Source of the DNA: Mya arenaria | Lineage: Eukaryota; Mollusca; Bivalvia; Myida; Myidae | Direction: 5' to 3' | Length of the DNA: 64,000 nucleotides | NCBI RefSeq assembly: GCF_026914265.1 | Contig: NC_069130.1 | Location: 16,012,366-16,076,365, forward strand | In this document: piece by piece, positions 24,467 through 36,274 of the stretch | How the letters are laid out: each line of letters begins with the position of its first letter | How positions within the stretch are numbered: position 1 is the first letter of the stretch | The notes under the pieces: model-generated | What the model was told of the DNA's origin: nothing | Databases searched by the model: none | What the model saw: only the letters and a program-made list of their open reading frames with translations | Position numbers and translations under genes: made by a program

Positions 24467-26357
24467 GAGACTGTATAGACACCAATGTTTGTCCTAACTT
24501 GAATATGTATAGATTCCAATGATTGCCTTGAGTTGAGGCTGTATAGATTCCAATGTTTGTCTTAAGCTGAAGCTGTATAGATTCTAATGTTTGTCTTCAG
24601 TTGAGGCTGTATAGATTCCAATGTTTATCTTAAGGTGAGGCTGTATAGATTCCAATGTTTGTCTTAAGCTGAGGCTGTATAGATTCTAATGTTTGTCTTC
24701 AGTCGAGGCTGTATAGATTCCAATGTTTATCTTCAGTTGAGGCTGTATAGATTCCAATGTTTGTCTTCAGCTGAGGCTGTACAGGTTCTAATGTTTGTCT
24801 TCAGTTGAGGCTGTATAGGTTCTAATGTTTGCCTTCAGTTGAGGCTGTATAGATTCTAATGTTGCTTTCAGTTAAGGCTGTATTGATTCTAATGTTTGTT
24901 TTCAGTTAAGGCTGTATAGATTCTAATGTTTATCTTAAGTTGAGGCTGTATAGATTCCAATGTTTTTCTTAAGCTGAGGTTGTATAGATTCTAATGTTTG
25001 TCTTCAGTTGAGGCTGTAAAGATTCTAATGTTTGTCCTCAGTTGAGGCTGTTCAACGTCCAATGTTTGTCCCTACTTGAAGCTGTATAGATTCTAATGTT
25101 TATCTTAAGTTGAGGCTGTATAGATTCCAATGTTTGTCTTCAGCTGAGGCTGTATAGATTCTAATGTTTGTCTTCAGCTGAGGCTGTATAGATTCCAATG
25201 TTTGTCTTCAGCTGAGGCTGTATAGATTCCAATGTTTGTCTTCAGCTGAGGCTGTATAGATTCTAATGTTTGTCTTCAGTTGAGGCTGTTCAGTTGAGGC
25301 TGTATAGATTCTAATGTTTGTCTTCAGCTGAGGCTGTATAGATTCTAATGTTTGTCTTCAGCTGAGGCTGTATAGATTCCAATGTTTGTCTTAAGCTGAG
25401 GCTGTATAGATTCCAATGTTTGTCTTCAGCTGAGGCTGTATAGATTCTAATGTTTGTCTTCAGTTGAGGCTGTTCAGTTGAGGCTGTATAGATTCTAATG
25501 TTTGTCTTCAGCTGAGGCTGTATAGATTCTAATGTTTGCTTTCTGTTAAGGCTGTATAGATTCTAATGTTTGCTTTCAGTTTAGGCTGTATTGATTTTAA
25601 TGTTCATCTTAAGTTGAGGCTGTATAGATTCCAATGTTTGTCTTAAGCTGAGGTTGTATAGATTCTAATGTTTGTCTTCAGTTGAGGCTGTAAAGATTCT
25701 AATGTTTGTCCTCAGTTGAGGCTGTTCAACGTCCAATGTTTGTCCCTACTTGAAGCTGTATAGATTCTAATGTTTATCTTAAGTTGAGGCTGTATAGATT
25801 CCAATGTTTGTCTTCAGCTGAGGCTGTATAGATTCTAATGTTTGTCTTCAGTTGAGGCTGTTCAGTTGAGGCTGTATAGATTCTAATGTTTGCTTTCTGT
25901 TAAGGCTGTATAGATTCTAATGTTTGCTTTCAGTTTAGGCTGTATTGATTTTAATGTTTATCTTAAGTTGAGGCTGTATAGATTCCAATGTTTGTCTTAA
26001 GCTGAGGTTGTATAGATTCTAATGTTTGTCTTCAGTTGAGGCTGTAAAGATTCTAATGTTTGTCCTCAGTTGAGGCTGTTCAACGTCCAATGTTTGTCCC
26101 TACTTGAAGCTGTATAGATTATAATGTTTAACTTAAGTTGAGGCTGTATAGATTCCAATGTTTGTCTTCAGCTGAGGCTGTATAGATTCTAATGTTTGTC
26201 TTCAGTTGAGGCTGTTCAGTTGAGGCTGTATAGATTCTAATGTTTGTCTTCAGTTGAGGCTGTTCAGTTGAGACTGTATAGATTCTAATGTTTGTCTTCA
26301 GTTGAGGCTGTATAAAATTCAATATTTGTCCAAAATTTAGGCTGTATTGAATCCAAG
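24467..26357. repeat. 34-bp minisatellite, ~55 units, with higher-order structure
   Basis: The unit is GAGGCTGTATAGATTC followed by YAATGTTTGTCTTCAGYT. Variants differ at fixed positions (TCTTAAG against TCTTCAG, C or T after GATTC). A marked variant block containing TTCAACGTCCAATGTTTGTC occurs at 25051, 25725 and 26079, showing amplification of multi-unit blocks. A second shortened junction, GAGGCTGTTCAGTTGAGGC, recurs several times. Open frames across it are repeat artefacts. Confidence 0.95.
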
Positions 26358-26387
26358 ATCTCTCAAATTTGATACTGTTTAGTTTCC

Positions 26388-26848
26388 AATTTCTCCCACC
26401 TCAGATAAGTAGATCCATTAATTTAACCATGCTAGAAATTCTTATCTTGCCCACGGGCGAAGATAAAATGCCCGTATGGAACTTCTTTTAATGGTCACCA
26501 CATTGTAACTACCTCCCTTGTTGAAGACTGTCGTCTGTAGCGTCTGTTTGAAGCGCATCATGGAAACCTTGTCTTGTGGCAATATTTAGAACGCTAGGTA
26601 ATTATTTCTCGCTTCAAATGTCACCAGAAAACAGTTTTCACAAACCTTTCAAGAAATAATGCTTCACTCTACTTAGAACTATTTAAAGACCGATCAGACA
26701 ATTTACATACTCTGAATCACTGCGCGAATATCCATGACAACCACGAATTATCGCATATCCATACGCAATTATTTTCACTAAGCACAAAAGAGTTCCAGCA
26801 AAAAAAATACATTTTTACTTAATTTTGTTTAACTGAGGTGGGAGAAAA
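26388..26848. mobile_element. Possible short foldback element with CTCCCACCTCAG ends
   Basis: TTTCTCCCACCTCAG near 26391 is matched in reverse complement by CTGAGGTGGGAGAAA near 26833, giving a 460-bp interval with 15-base inverted ends. The inside carries a small palindromic stretch (TTGCCCACGGGCGAAG). It has no coding capacity, and the ends are short, so the call is tentative. Confidence 0.4.
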
Positions 26849-26856
26849 AGCATCTA

Positions 26857-26990
26857 CCATAGCCACTCGTGTAAGATAGGTTCATCCCGACACTCGCGCA
26901 GGGTGTTTTGCGGAAACGAGGTAAACCTCGTTTCCGCAAAACACCCTACGCTCGGGTCGGAATGAACCTATCTTACACTCTCGGCCATGG
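26857..26990. repeat. 134-bp near-perfect palindrome
   Basis: The left arm (GTGTAAGATAGGTTCATCCC ... GTTTTGCGGAAACGAGGT) and right arm (ACCTCGTTTCCGCAAAAC ... GAATGAACCTATCTTACAC) are inverted copies about 65 bases long with almost no spacer. Only a handful of mismatches lie near the CACTCGCGCAGG/CTACGCTCGGGT part. Such an arm-to-arm structure would extrude as a cruciform. It may be a foldback transposon end or a replication-generated palindrome. Confidence 0.9.
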
Positions 26991-27220
26991 AAGATACTTA
27001 TAATCTGTCTTAATATGAAGCTGTATACAGTCCAATGTTAGTGCTAGTGTTGTCTTAATTATTATCGGAAATCTCTAAACATGTGGATACAGAAATTTTC
27101 ATATATTTTACGACATTTCAATGGGGGTTTATAGATTCCAGTGGTCAGACCGTGGGCGTGTACCCAGTGATTAGTCTGAATTTAATAACATGTTAAAATC
27201 ATATTATTTTAAATAAGAAT

Positions 27221-27325
27221 GGTTGTTGCCTGACATCGCTAGTTTTGTCTGTAAACAATTTTAAATTAAGGTAATTTTATAACAACGTACTGACAAAAAA
27301 AAACGATTTCAGGCAACAGCCATCC
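27221..27325. repeat. Short inverted repeat (~105 bp)
   Basis: GGTTGTTGCCTGACATCG at the left is matched by the reverse complement of CGATTTCAGGCAACAGCC at the right. It is a mini-palindrome, possibly a MITE relic. Confidence 0.5.
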
Positions 27326-27349
27326 ATGCGTTCATTAAACTAGTTTGTG

Positions 27350-28159
27350 GTGAACGTATGCTGTTGGCAGTGAGTGTGCTTTCATTTCATACCAAATACT
27401 GAGTCAATTTCCTGTGGTGCTAATCAGCGATTTAGTCGTGAGTGTGAGAGATTATAGAAACTTTGAGGTATGTATCAAATTAATAACTTAAGGGAATAAT
27501 AATAGCTATGTTTTCAAGATTTTTGTGTTTTTAGACAACCCAACCTATTTAATAGCATGTTGGAAAAAAAATATATATAATTTAAAAAGAATGTACGTGT
27601 GTATTAATAAGCAGTTCAAAGAGCTTTGAATCTAATCTAGTCAATATAAACAGTCGTTTCAGAGTTTATGTTTTGGTTGCTCCATGCGTCCGTAGTCAGG
27701 TTGTTTTTTTCTAAGCTTAATCCTAGCGCTAAGAATATCTTGCGGAAAGCTAACGCAACTGCTTATATAAATACGTTTAACAGCCGGGTACTGCAGGGAC
27801 CCTGGACCAAACTTTCGACAGATTTAGATTCGTTATCTTGGAGTTGGTACAAACATTTTGAAATGTTAAATTCCTTAAAACTTATCAACGTATTATTGAC
27901 ATGCAAATGATTTAACTGTGTGTACTTTAAAACACTAATGAAAAAATGCATATTAAAGTGTTTAGGAATGTATTAAATTTGTATTTAATTTGATTATTTT
28001 GATTTTTAATTGTTTGCATTTTAACATTTACATTTATTATTGACTACAATGTAATCAAAAAGTTTCGGAAATATGGAAGATATTTCAGACAACGACTCTT
28101 GACCTCTATATGAAGTATATTTACATGGATTGTGAAAGTACAGATTTTGTCCTAATTTT
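27350..28159. other. Spacer without a supported gene
   Basis: It holds an 80-codon open frame at 27668-27910 with no family resemblance and no clear splice partners. I see nothing else. Confidence 0.4.
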
Positions 28160-28505
28160 ATAATTTCTTCTATTCTTGTAGTTAACCTGTTAGCGCATTT
28201 ATCTGAAATGCATTTATAGCTAAGTGGTAACACGAATCTTATTACGTTAACCAGTTAGTATGTTATTTATTAAGTGGAATTCGCAAACCATAACTAGTTG
28301 ACCTGTTACTGTTGTACAGCTAAAAAGGTAATAGGTGGCAGTTTTGCGTACTTTCAAGCCTGTTTTGAGTCTTATGATATTTATCTTACCGAAAACTAAC
28401 GCGAATATTAACTTGTTAGCTACATAATTATCGCGAAAATTAAGTGATTAACCCGAAACATGTCGCGAACGTTAACAGGTTATATTACGGCAGTTATAGG
28501 CCACC
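28160..28505. mobile_element. Third copy of the palindromic MITE
   Basis: Shared strings with 581-925 include ATTATCGCGAAAATTAAGTG, TTAACAGGTTATATTACGGC and GCAGTTATAGGCCACCA. The left half is more eroded than the right. Confidence 0.7.
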
Positions 28506-29640
28506 ATTAGTTTCAAAATATATATGTAGTCATATAGGAACAATAATACCAGATAAATAACAAAAGGGTTTCGCATAAGGAAATGTAGATGGTCGGGAAC
28601 AAGTCACATCTGATTTAATTACTCATTTATGAACAAAATGCCATGAACAAACAGCATCATGACGAAGTACTATATATACCTTATATCGATTGAAACAATA
28701 AATTAAAATATCTAAAACATTTAAACTTTCAGTATTAAAGAAAACATTTCAATCTTTCGCAATGGGAAAAGGTCCACAGTCGTAAACATTCGCATGCTGC
28801 TGATTCCAAGGGATCTTTATATGTACACTTGAAGGATTGTTACTCTTTCAGGTCGAATATGTTGGTTAAAAGTGTATTTGTATATTTTATTTTAAATTTA
28901 TAGTGGTATTATTGCATGCGTCCAAAACGTAAAAAACATTCGGGGAACTACTAAATAATTGTCACCAAATGATATACATCGCCGAAATGTTTTTGGATAC
29001 TTGGATGCAAATATGTCAGTATAAAGTTGACCCATATTTAGAATAAACAGTTTATCATTATATATGTACCCATCCTTTGCTGACGACCAAACAAGATATA
29101 CAGCGTCTGATAAAAACATTCATACGTTGGCTACTAACTTAACAAATCTTAAACCGTCCCTTAAACATCGTTTCAATTAAGTGGCACGGAGAAGCAAGTC
29201 ATTAGTCGTAAAGAAACAATCGTGGGCACTCCTTTTATTTATAGAATGTATTTCTATTTTGTTTGCAAACTTTTTAATGTATGCATCAAAAGCCTTGTTA
29301 GGTCTTGATAAATTTTGAGACAAGTGTGGGATTGACAATTAGTAAACTAGTTTATATCAATCAGTGAACTCCTATTATTTCTGACTGTTTTTTATAAACA
29401 TATTTTAAAGTATATGCACTCGTATTGACCTTGAACCTTCGTCTGAACAGAGTTATCATTATGTGAACCTACTAGACTAGCCCCTGCAGTTTTCTTTGCA
29501 AAACTGGCAGACACAAACCGGCAATTGCAAGATGTCACAAAACATAAAACATTATAAATACAGTTTACATAAATATTTACCAACATTTGTATGTGTAGTG
29601 TGTGTTATCTTGCAATGTGTCGTGTTTGGTGTTTGTTTAA
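28506..29640. other. Upstream spacer of the 644-aa gene
   Basis: AT-rich sequence with no supported coding exon. A 5' untranslated exon of the following gene may end at 29685 (CTCAG|GTAAAG), but its start is not visible. Confidence 0.4.
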
Positions 29641-29801
29641 CCATGATTCTTGTGCCTGTATGTATGTATATATACAGCCTCTCAGGTAAAGTTTATGCAT
29701 TTGTGCTTGTCCGTTAATTTATATCGTTTTTTTTTAAACATGAACAATATTGTTTATTTTCAGATTGACTTGACTTTGATGAAAAAATCTGGCCTACAGA
29801 C

Positions 29802-32800
29802 ATGCTCCTTTACACAGCTGTATGCGCTGCATTTTTTATCTTCACTAACATTGTCATTGTTGCGCCGTTAAACAAAAATGTTGAGCAAATCTTCAAGACA
29901 ATACAAAGCCTTCAGGTCAAGAAGGACGCTGAATTCAGGGTGTTTCCATTACAATGGCAAGCGCAACATGGTGTATACCCAAGTGAGGTGAGATTGAACT
30001 TCCACGGTGATGAGCAGTACTATGCTGTTAGAGAATTGTTCAAGATTCCAGATACAAACATGTTTGCTCCCGCTTGGGTAACATCATGCATTATTGAGGC
30101 GTATGCTTTTGGAAAAGCTTCAAAACCCGGATCTGAACAATTGAAAATGTCACTTGAGGCTGTAAGCACATTTACAAACCAGAATAAACCAGGATCTGAT
30201 TCAGAGAAAACTTTCTGGCCCCAGGTTTTGAATAAAACTGAAAAGACTTATACAAGTACACCAGTTAATCTATTTGAAGTGCTGCGTTTTCCAGATTATC
30301 TACCCAACAGTTTGATTGAAGAATTGCTTGAGATAATCGGACTGAAGGATTTGGAGCATGTGTATGAGCTACTGGTCAAGGAAAGGTTGGTATCAGCTAT
30401 GGTTAATGAAACGTTGGTATGAATGACTAATCAAGAATAGTTGGTATGAGCTACTGGTCATTTATAGGATGGTATGAGCTACTGGTCATATATAGGATGG
30501 TATGAGCTTCTTGTCAATGAATAGTTGGTATCAAGGAAAAATCGAATGAGCTATTGGTCACAAATTGTTGGTATAAGATGAAATTTTGGTATGCGCTTCT
30601 TCTCTTCTCAAGCAGAGGTTGGCATGAGCTACTGCTCGAGTAAAGGTTGGTTTTAGTGTAAGACAAAGCTTTCATAAACTTTAACTATATACATGTACTT
30701 TAAAAACATTGTCGTAATGTCTTCAATTTCCAACTAATTTTAACGTTTTAAAGTGAAGTATATTTATAAGTTGTTTAAAAGATGCAATGAGTGTGTCTAT
30801 AGATCCAATCTTAAATGCATTGTAAATCATTCATTATTAAAAACTGTCCAAATCCCAATCAACTATAGTGTTGCATTTAAACTTGCTTAAATATATAGCA
30901 AAATGATAAATATGCATTACGATAATAGTTTTCTTGTCAAATACATGTTACTTGTGATGTATTTTTGAAACGTTCTAATTGCAGGCATATTTTTGCAGAA
31001 GCCTTTCACATCCCTCCCGACTTTGATGACACATTTGTGAATGTTGGATTAGGAAGTATGCTGGCTCAATTCGCAGAAGACTTCCCATCAGAACAGCAGC
31101 AGTGGATGGCAGATAATTCACACTTGCAATCTGTGTTTGATAATCTAAAGAAATATGCATACAGGTTGGTACTTTGAACTCTAAATAGTAAAGTTTATTA
31201 TTTATTGCATGTACATCTTTGTATCTTTTTAACTATATGTATGACTCGACTAGTGTGCACAGAAAAGGGAAAACAAGCTGAATGCCCGTTTCATTTGTTC
31301 AATGCATTGCTTCGATGAAATGTAGCATGTCCAAATCATATTTGGATCTTTTCATTGCATAAAATTGTGTTGTTTTCAGTATTTACCTGGTGGCTTTCTG
31401 CATGACTTGTAGAAACTAATTTAAGTAACATAATATGATAAATCAGTTTTGATATCTTAAATCGGTCGCAATGATACGTCAGTTTTGACATCTTAAATCG
31501 GTCGCAATGATACGTCAGTTGTGACATCTTTAATCGATCGCAATGATTCGTCAGTTGTGACATCTTAAATCGGTCGCAATGATACATCAGTTTTGACATC
31601 TTTAATCAATCGCAATGATACAACAGTTGTGACATCATCAATCGGTTGCACCGATAAATATTTGGTATGCTCTTGTGTTCTCTTTCTCAGGCCTCTATCA
31701 AGTGAATCAAGAGTGAATACGATAGATCCGCGGACGTACCTGTACATGCACGGATTCCTGGAAAAGGCGGTTTCAAATCAACAAGATGTTGCCTTGGTTA
31801 CCACTTGGGTGGGTTTGGACATTTGAAATTCTATTTTATGCTAAATCGCTTTACATAGTTTAGTAACAGGTGGCTTTATTGAGTTTTAATGCAACTCGTG
31901 CTCTATTACATTTAACAGAATAAGGTAAATTATTTAAATTAAATGGAATTATAAGCTACATGAACCTGAATTTTCCAATATCTGCTCGATTTATATAGTC
32001 CATTATTTAACCAAAAGACGGATACATGAAACTTTGTCTTGAACAGTTACAAGACATCGATGAGGTGAAAACCATGCTAGATCGTGGTGTTGCCATGCCA
32101 TTTAGCGTGAACAACGTTGACATAACAGTGTGTGCCAATGTTTTGTATGGATTGACCACTTGTCTTGGGACTGGACTCTGTAAGGGAGACTGGGTAGACA
32201 GTGATATACAGGTATGTGAAACAAAATATTCTTAGAATTAGCTTGTTTGTGAACAGCATAAAACAGCATTTTGCCCAAACGTTTTGTTTAGACTGACCGC
32301 TAGTCTGATTACTTGGTTGTTTATTTGTGAATTTTTAATTTTAATGCAACTAATTTTGTTTGCACATTTACTGACATCGAGTTGGTGTTGTTACCGATGT
32401 CTCGTTGTCAAAATTTAAATTGGCAAAATAAGTAGTTATTTGTTTCTACATAATAATGATATAATTTGCGCTACTATATTAAGTATTTCATTTGATATTG
32501 TAGTATATCAATTGTTACATAAATTGTACGCAGAGTAATTTGATAACAAAATTTATATTATTTATAATATTTACTGGTTAAATGAACAAGAGAAATATTC
32601 AAAATAAAAGTAATTGGGTGTATGCTTACTTATGTGACCAATTTTTCAGCAAATCTATATGAACACCACTGCTTTGTTAGCCTATGAGATGTCGACAAAT
32701 CTGTCATCCCGGCCTGATCTTGCACTGACTTACTACCCGTCTCGTTTTGAGTTCTATTGGTTTACGAGTCGAGCGTTCGCCTGGCTAAACCGGTTTCTGC

Positions 32801-35712
32801 CAGGCCGTATTGGGAAGCTAGATGAAAACGTTTTCAAGGTACCCACTGTATTATGCACCAGTCAATTGTTACCACGCCCCCCACCCCCAGGTCCGGGGAT
32901 AGCCGGGGAAAAGGGCCGTGTTTTTACCTTTCAGGTGGCCCCGCAGTGCCGGGTGGATGCGGTGGTTTTGTCTTCGCTTTAAATTTAGCGGGGAATGGGC
33001 CAGGCTCCCTGGGGTGCGGGGACATTTGGCAGGGATTTGACCATTTGTTCGTCCCCGCAAGGCGGGGATTTTAGCCGGGGTTGGCTGGACCGAAAGTCAA
33101 AGTCCCCGCTATTCCCCGGACCTGGGGCCGTGGTTACAATTGACTGGTGCATTACTAGAACGAGTATCCAAGTGAATGTAGTTAATGTTGCTATATAAGT
33201 TTTACACCATGGAGTCATGTTGTTTATTAACTATTAACAAGCTGAAATGTTCTAATTCTTTTCTATACCTCACACACATTAATCTAATTTCAGGATTGAC
33301 AAACAACCCATTTTAATGCCTTATACTTTCACTTGAAATGTACCTTTCAATTTTGTTATAGTTTGCAGTATATAGAACAATACTTAATTTTAAAACATTC
33401 TGTTCTGGTCATGTCTATATGTGTATTACGACTCAATTGTTAAGCCTTATATCTGAGTCAACTTTTTTCGTTGAGGTTGAACCCTCTTCCAATGACATTA
33501 TTTGTTAAATATATTTAATCTTCTTAGTTGAAGCGACGCTTATTAAAGTTTACTTTTAATGCAATTTAGACACAAATGGTTCCATTATTGTAGGTTTGTG
33601 TTTTGATTAATAATCTAGTGTATACATGTAACTATATTTATGAAGATTTTCAATAGTAACGAGATTCCCCTTTTTAAGAATGTCATTTTGAAGATATGCA
33701 GCATTGAGTATGTTTTAATTTACTAAAATTTAAGGTTTTTCATTGATGCAAAATATATAAAAGCAGACAAATGCATATCATAGATGTGAATAAAGGTAAC
33801 TGTCTTTTATAGATGCTGAACTATGCCTATGAAAGTCTCGGTGTAGCCCTGAAGACATATGTGACACAAGATATTTTGACCATCATCCAAGATAAAGGTC
33901 ATGGTTGCTATATTGACGATTTTCTTGGCAACAACGACTTTGATCTCTTTAACAGATCAGTGGTAGGGAATATCGATAAAAACATATAACTTAAAAAGAC
34001 ACGAAGACCTTTGATTTATATTATGTCCTGTTTGAAAGTTAAGAGTCTTTAGAAATATTCAAATGGTTAATCATAAATATTGGATTAGCAGTTTCTCTTG
34101 GGAAAAAATGAGCTTTGGTTAAGCTTTTGTATAATTCAATCTAAGTATGCTTGTTATCGTACATAAAAAGCTTGTTATCTCCACATTTAACTGAAAAATA
34201 ATACTGATAGAAAGAATCATTAGATAAGACATGTTTTATTACAACAGACTTTTCACACGAAAAACATATTAAGGCGTTTTTTTGTGTAATGTAGACAAAG
34301 TTTTGGCCCAATTGTATATCATATATATATATATATTTCAGAATCGTGCAGAAGATCGTATATTTTCCACAGCTGTTTCAGCCAATGCACTTATCAGCAC
34401 CTACACAATATGGTCAAATGGCTCCCTGCTCTGGACGTCAGGTATGGTAGTTTTGTTGCACATTGTACGGCAGTTTTTGCCCGTGCTCTCTCTTTGGAAA
34501 GTGCTGTTTCAGACTTCTCAGTCACTAAGTATTTATAAAAAAAAAATGGTAGGCAAATCTTTTTTTAATCATTTATTGGTCAGGTTTCTTCACATTGCAA
34601 TGATAAAGTACTCTTTGACTGGCAACTGTTATTTTTATCCTTTATCGTCAGGAATAGCGAGCAGTTCTACTTTTTCCGCAATAGTATAGTGCTCTCTGGT
34701 TGAATAGTGTTATTTCAGTCCTTTGGTTATCAGGAATATTGGTCAGTTCTCCTTGCATCGAATGATACAGAGCTCTTTGTTTTGCAAGTTCCTTTCAAAT
34801 TTATTGTGCGTGCTCTATGCTTGGAAAGGAAAAAATATTGACAATTCCTCTTCTACATCCTCTGCTTTGAAAGAATATACTCATATTGTTTTTGATACAT
34901 ACTCTCTATAACCTAAACATTGACAGTCCATAAACTATAGTCATTAAGATACCACAGTGAGGAAAAGTTGTGATGTTGTTTTCTATTTCAGATACTCCGA
35001 CCACAGTCCATGACAGAGTACATTGTTTGATTCAGTGGCTGTCCAACAACGTCTTATCAACAAAGTACAAGCCTTGGAATGCGTTCTTTTCCGGATCAGG
35101 AAAAGGAAGAAAGGTATGCCAGTTTTGTTCCCATCATTTGCAGCCATTAAGGAAAGGCTGTTTGTTATCTTCTTAATTTAAAGCTTTGTAGTTAAACCCA
35201 GAATGTTAAAATTCAAGATAAAAAGAATGAAAATGAATATTAACAGAAAATGAATGTTTTATATTGAGTCCACCTGTATTCTTTTATCGTAATTTATAAA
35301 CATTCTAATGTGAAAGTATTGACAACATGTAAAATAGTTACTGACACAAAATGTTTAAATGTATTGTAATGAGGGCAAATTGTAGATATTACAGCAACAT
35401 TTATGTTTGATTTCCCAGAGTTTACCATTCTTCTACCCAGCAAACAGAATGGAATACTTCAATGGTACGAAATTCACCGACAAAACCTTCCCAACTGACA
35501 TCCACAACATTATCGGAATGCAGAGAGTAGTTTCCCCTAGTTTGTATGACGCCATGTTAAAACAGCCTCACTTTGGTCAAATGACCCCAATGACCTTTGA
35601 CGGCTATAATAGTGAACCTGGCATGTTTTTCCCATTTTGGTCATCGGAGGCTTTTACCTATGCAACTTCTTTAGTAGCCATCTCTCACTATGATAATATT
35701 GCTAATAATTAA
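29802..35712 (+). CDS. Uncharacterised secreted 644-aa protein with terpene-cyclase-like (alpha/alpha-toroid-like) motifs
   Basis: The nine coding exons are 29802-30385, 30985-31164, 31691-31812, 32018-32211, 32650-32838, 33813-33962, 34342-34441, 34992-35113 and 35419-35712. All phases agree and total 1,935 bases. The donor of exon 3 (GTTTGG at 31813) is the only weak site; it is required by phase. A non-coding 5' exon likely joins at 29764. Residues 1-21 (MLLYTAVCAAFFIFTNIVIV) are a signal peptide. The rest is a soluble, helix-rich sequence with few cysteines. Residues 205-211 read PPDFDDT, matching the DxDD pattern of class II terpene cyclases, and residues 326-339 read VNNVDITVCANVLY, of the type seen on inner helices of alpha/alpha toroids. 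C-terminal landmarks are KYKPWNAFFSGSGKGRK and SLPFFYPANRMEYFNGT. There are possible N-glycosylation sites (NKT, NTT, NLS, NRS, NGS, NGT). I do not recognise a named family, so the cyclase link is inference from motifs only; a non-enzymatic toroid is equally possible. Confidence 0.85.
30386..30660. repeat. Intronic repeat derived from the end of exon 1
   Basis: After the donor, the string GGTATGAGCTACTGGTCA recurs four to six times in degenerate form at ~25-45-base spacing. The template is the exon end itself (TGTATGAGCTACTGGTCAAG at 30360-30379). The last coding ~25 bases and the donor have therefore been copied repeatedly into the intron, creating extra donor-like sites (GGTTGG, GGTATG). 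Confidence 0.75.
31438..31660. repeat. 36-bp tandem repeat, six units, in intron 2
   Basis: The units read CAGTTNTGACATCTTAAATC followed by GGTCGCAATGATACGT, with a few substitutions each. The last unit runs to within about 30 bases of the acceptor of exon 3 (31690). Confidence 0.9.
32854..33151. mobile_element. GC-rich Tourist-like MITE in intron 5
   Basis: The ends are TGCACCAGTCAATTGT and ACAATTGACTGGTGCA, exact inverted repeats, flanked by TTA on both sides (32851-32853 and 33152-33154). A 3-base TTA duplication is the hallmark of PIF/Harbinger-type elements. The inverted similarity continues inward (CCCCAGGTCCGGGGATAGC against GCTATTCCCCGGACCTGGGG). It is sharply GC-rich against its AT-rich host intron, so it stands out as a recent insertion. 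Open frames inside are artefacts of composition. It starts 16 bases after the exon-5 donor. Confidence 0.85.
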
Positions 35713-36270
35713 CATTTTTGTGAGCCTTAGTAGCTCCTCTTGTTTTTCGAAGACAAAAAGGTCAAAGTTTTGTCATAGCGTGGGGGTTGTTTTTGGCGTC
35801 AGTGGGAAATCTACTTTCCTTTGTTAAAACTCAGGATCTGCTAAAAATGTTCAAATGAGACTTTGTACACATGTTACCGGAAACTTTACAATCATTTTTA
35901 ACAAGACTCGTTTATTTATCCGGCATTAATATTTGCCGAGTTGTGCTCCTTATGTGTTTGATAAAAACAGACAAGTGTTAGCGTTCGCTCTGTCTAGCTC
36001 TTGTTTAGATGTTGACAACATTCCATGTTTACAAAAAGAAATACAACCATGCTGTTTTTTTTAAATGTGCAGTATTGAGCCCAAGTATAAGATAACTTCT
36101 ATTTTGGTGTTGTTTTATATTAGTTTTATTGAAAAGAAAAGAAACTGATAGAATCTATGTTTAATATGCTTGTATCTGTAATGAAAATATGTTTAAACTC
36201 TCATTTTGTAAAGCAAAGCGAATGTTTATATAATCGGATTTTTAAAGTGTTTACTATTAGTCATTTTATT
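35713..36270. repeat. Downstream flank with a dispersed-repeat start
   Basis: 35720-35900 (TTAGTAGCTCCTCTTGTTTT and TCGAAGACAAAAAGGTCAAA) looks like the end of a repeat family common in bivalves. The remainder is AT-rich with no feature; no strong polyadenylation site stands out right after the stop. Confidence 0.4.
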
Positions 36271-36274
36271 ATAC

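Noticed and set aside
26128..26322. Repetitive TNIRIYTASTEQPQLK frame
   Set aside because: Translation of the 34-bp minisatellite; the period of 34 is not a multiple of three and the frame is not kept.
32869..33218. Several overlapping Gly/Pro-rich open frames
   Set aside because: They lie inside the GC-rich MITE, where stops are rare because of composition.
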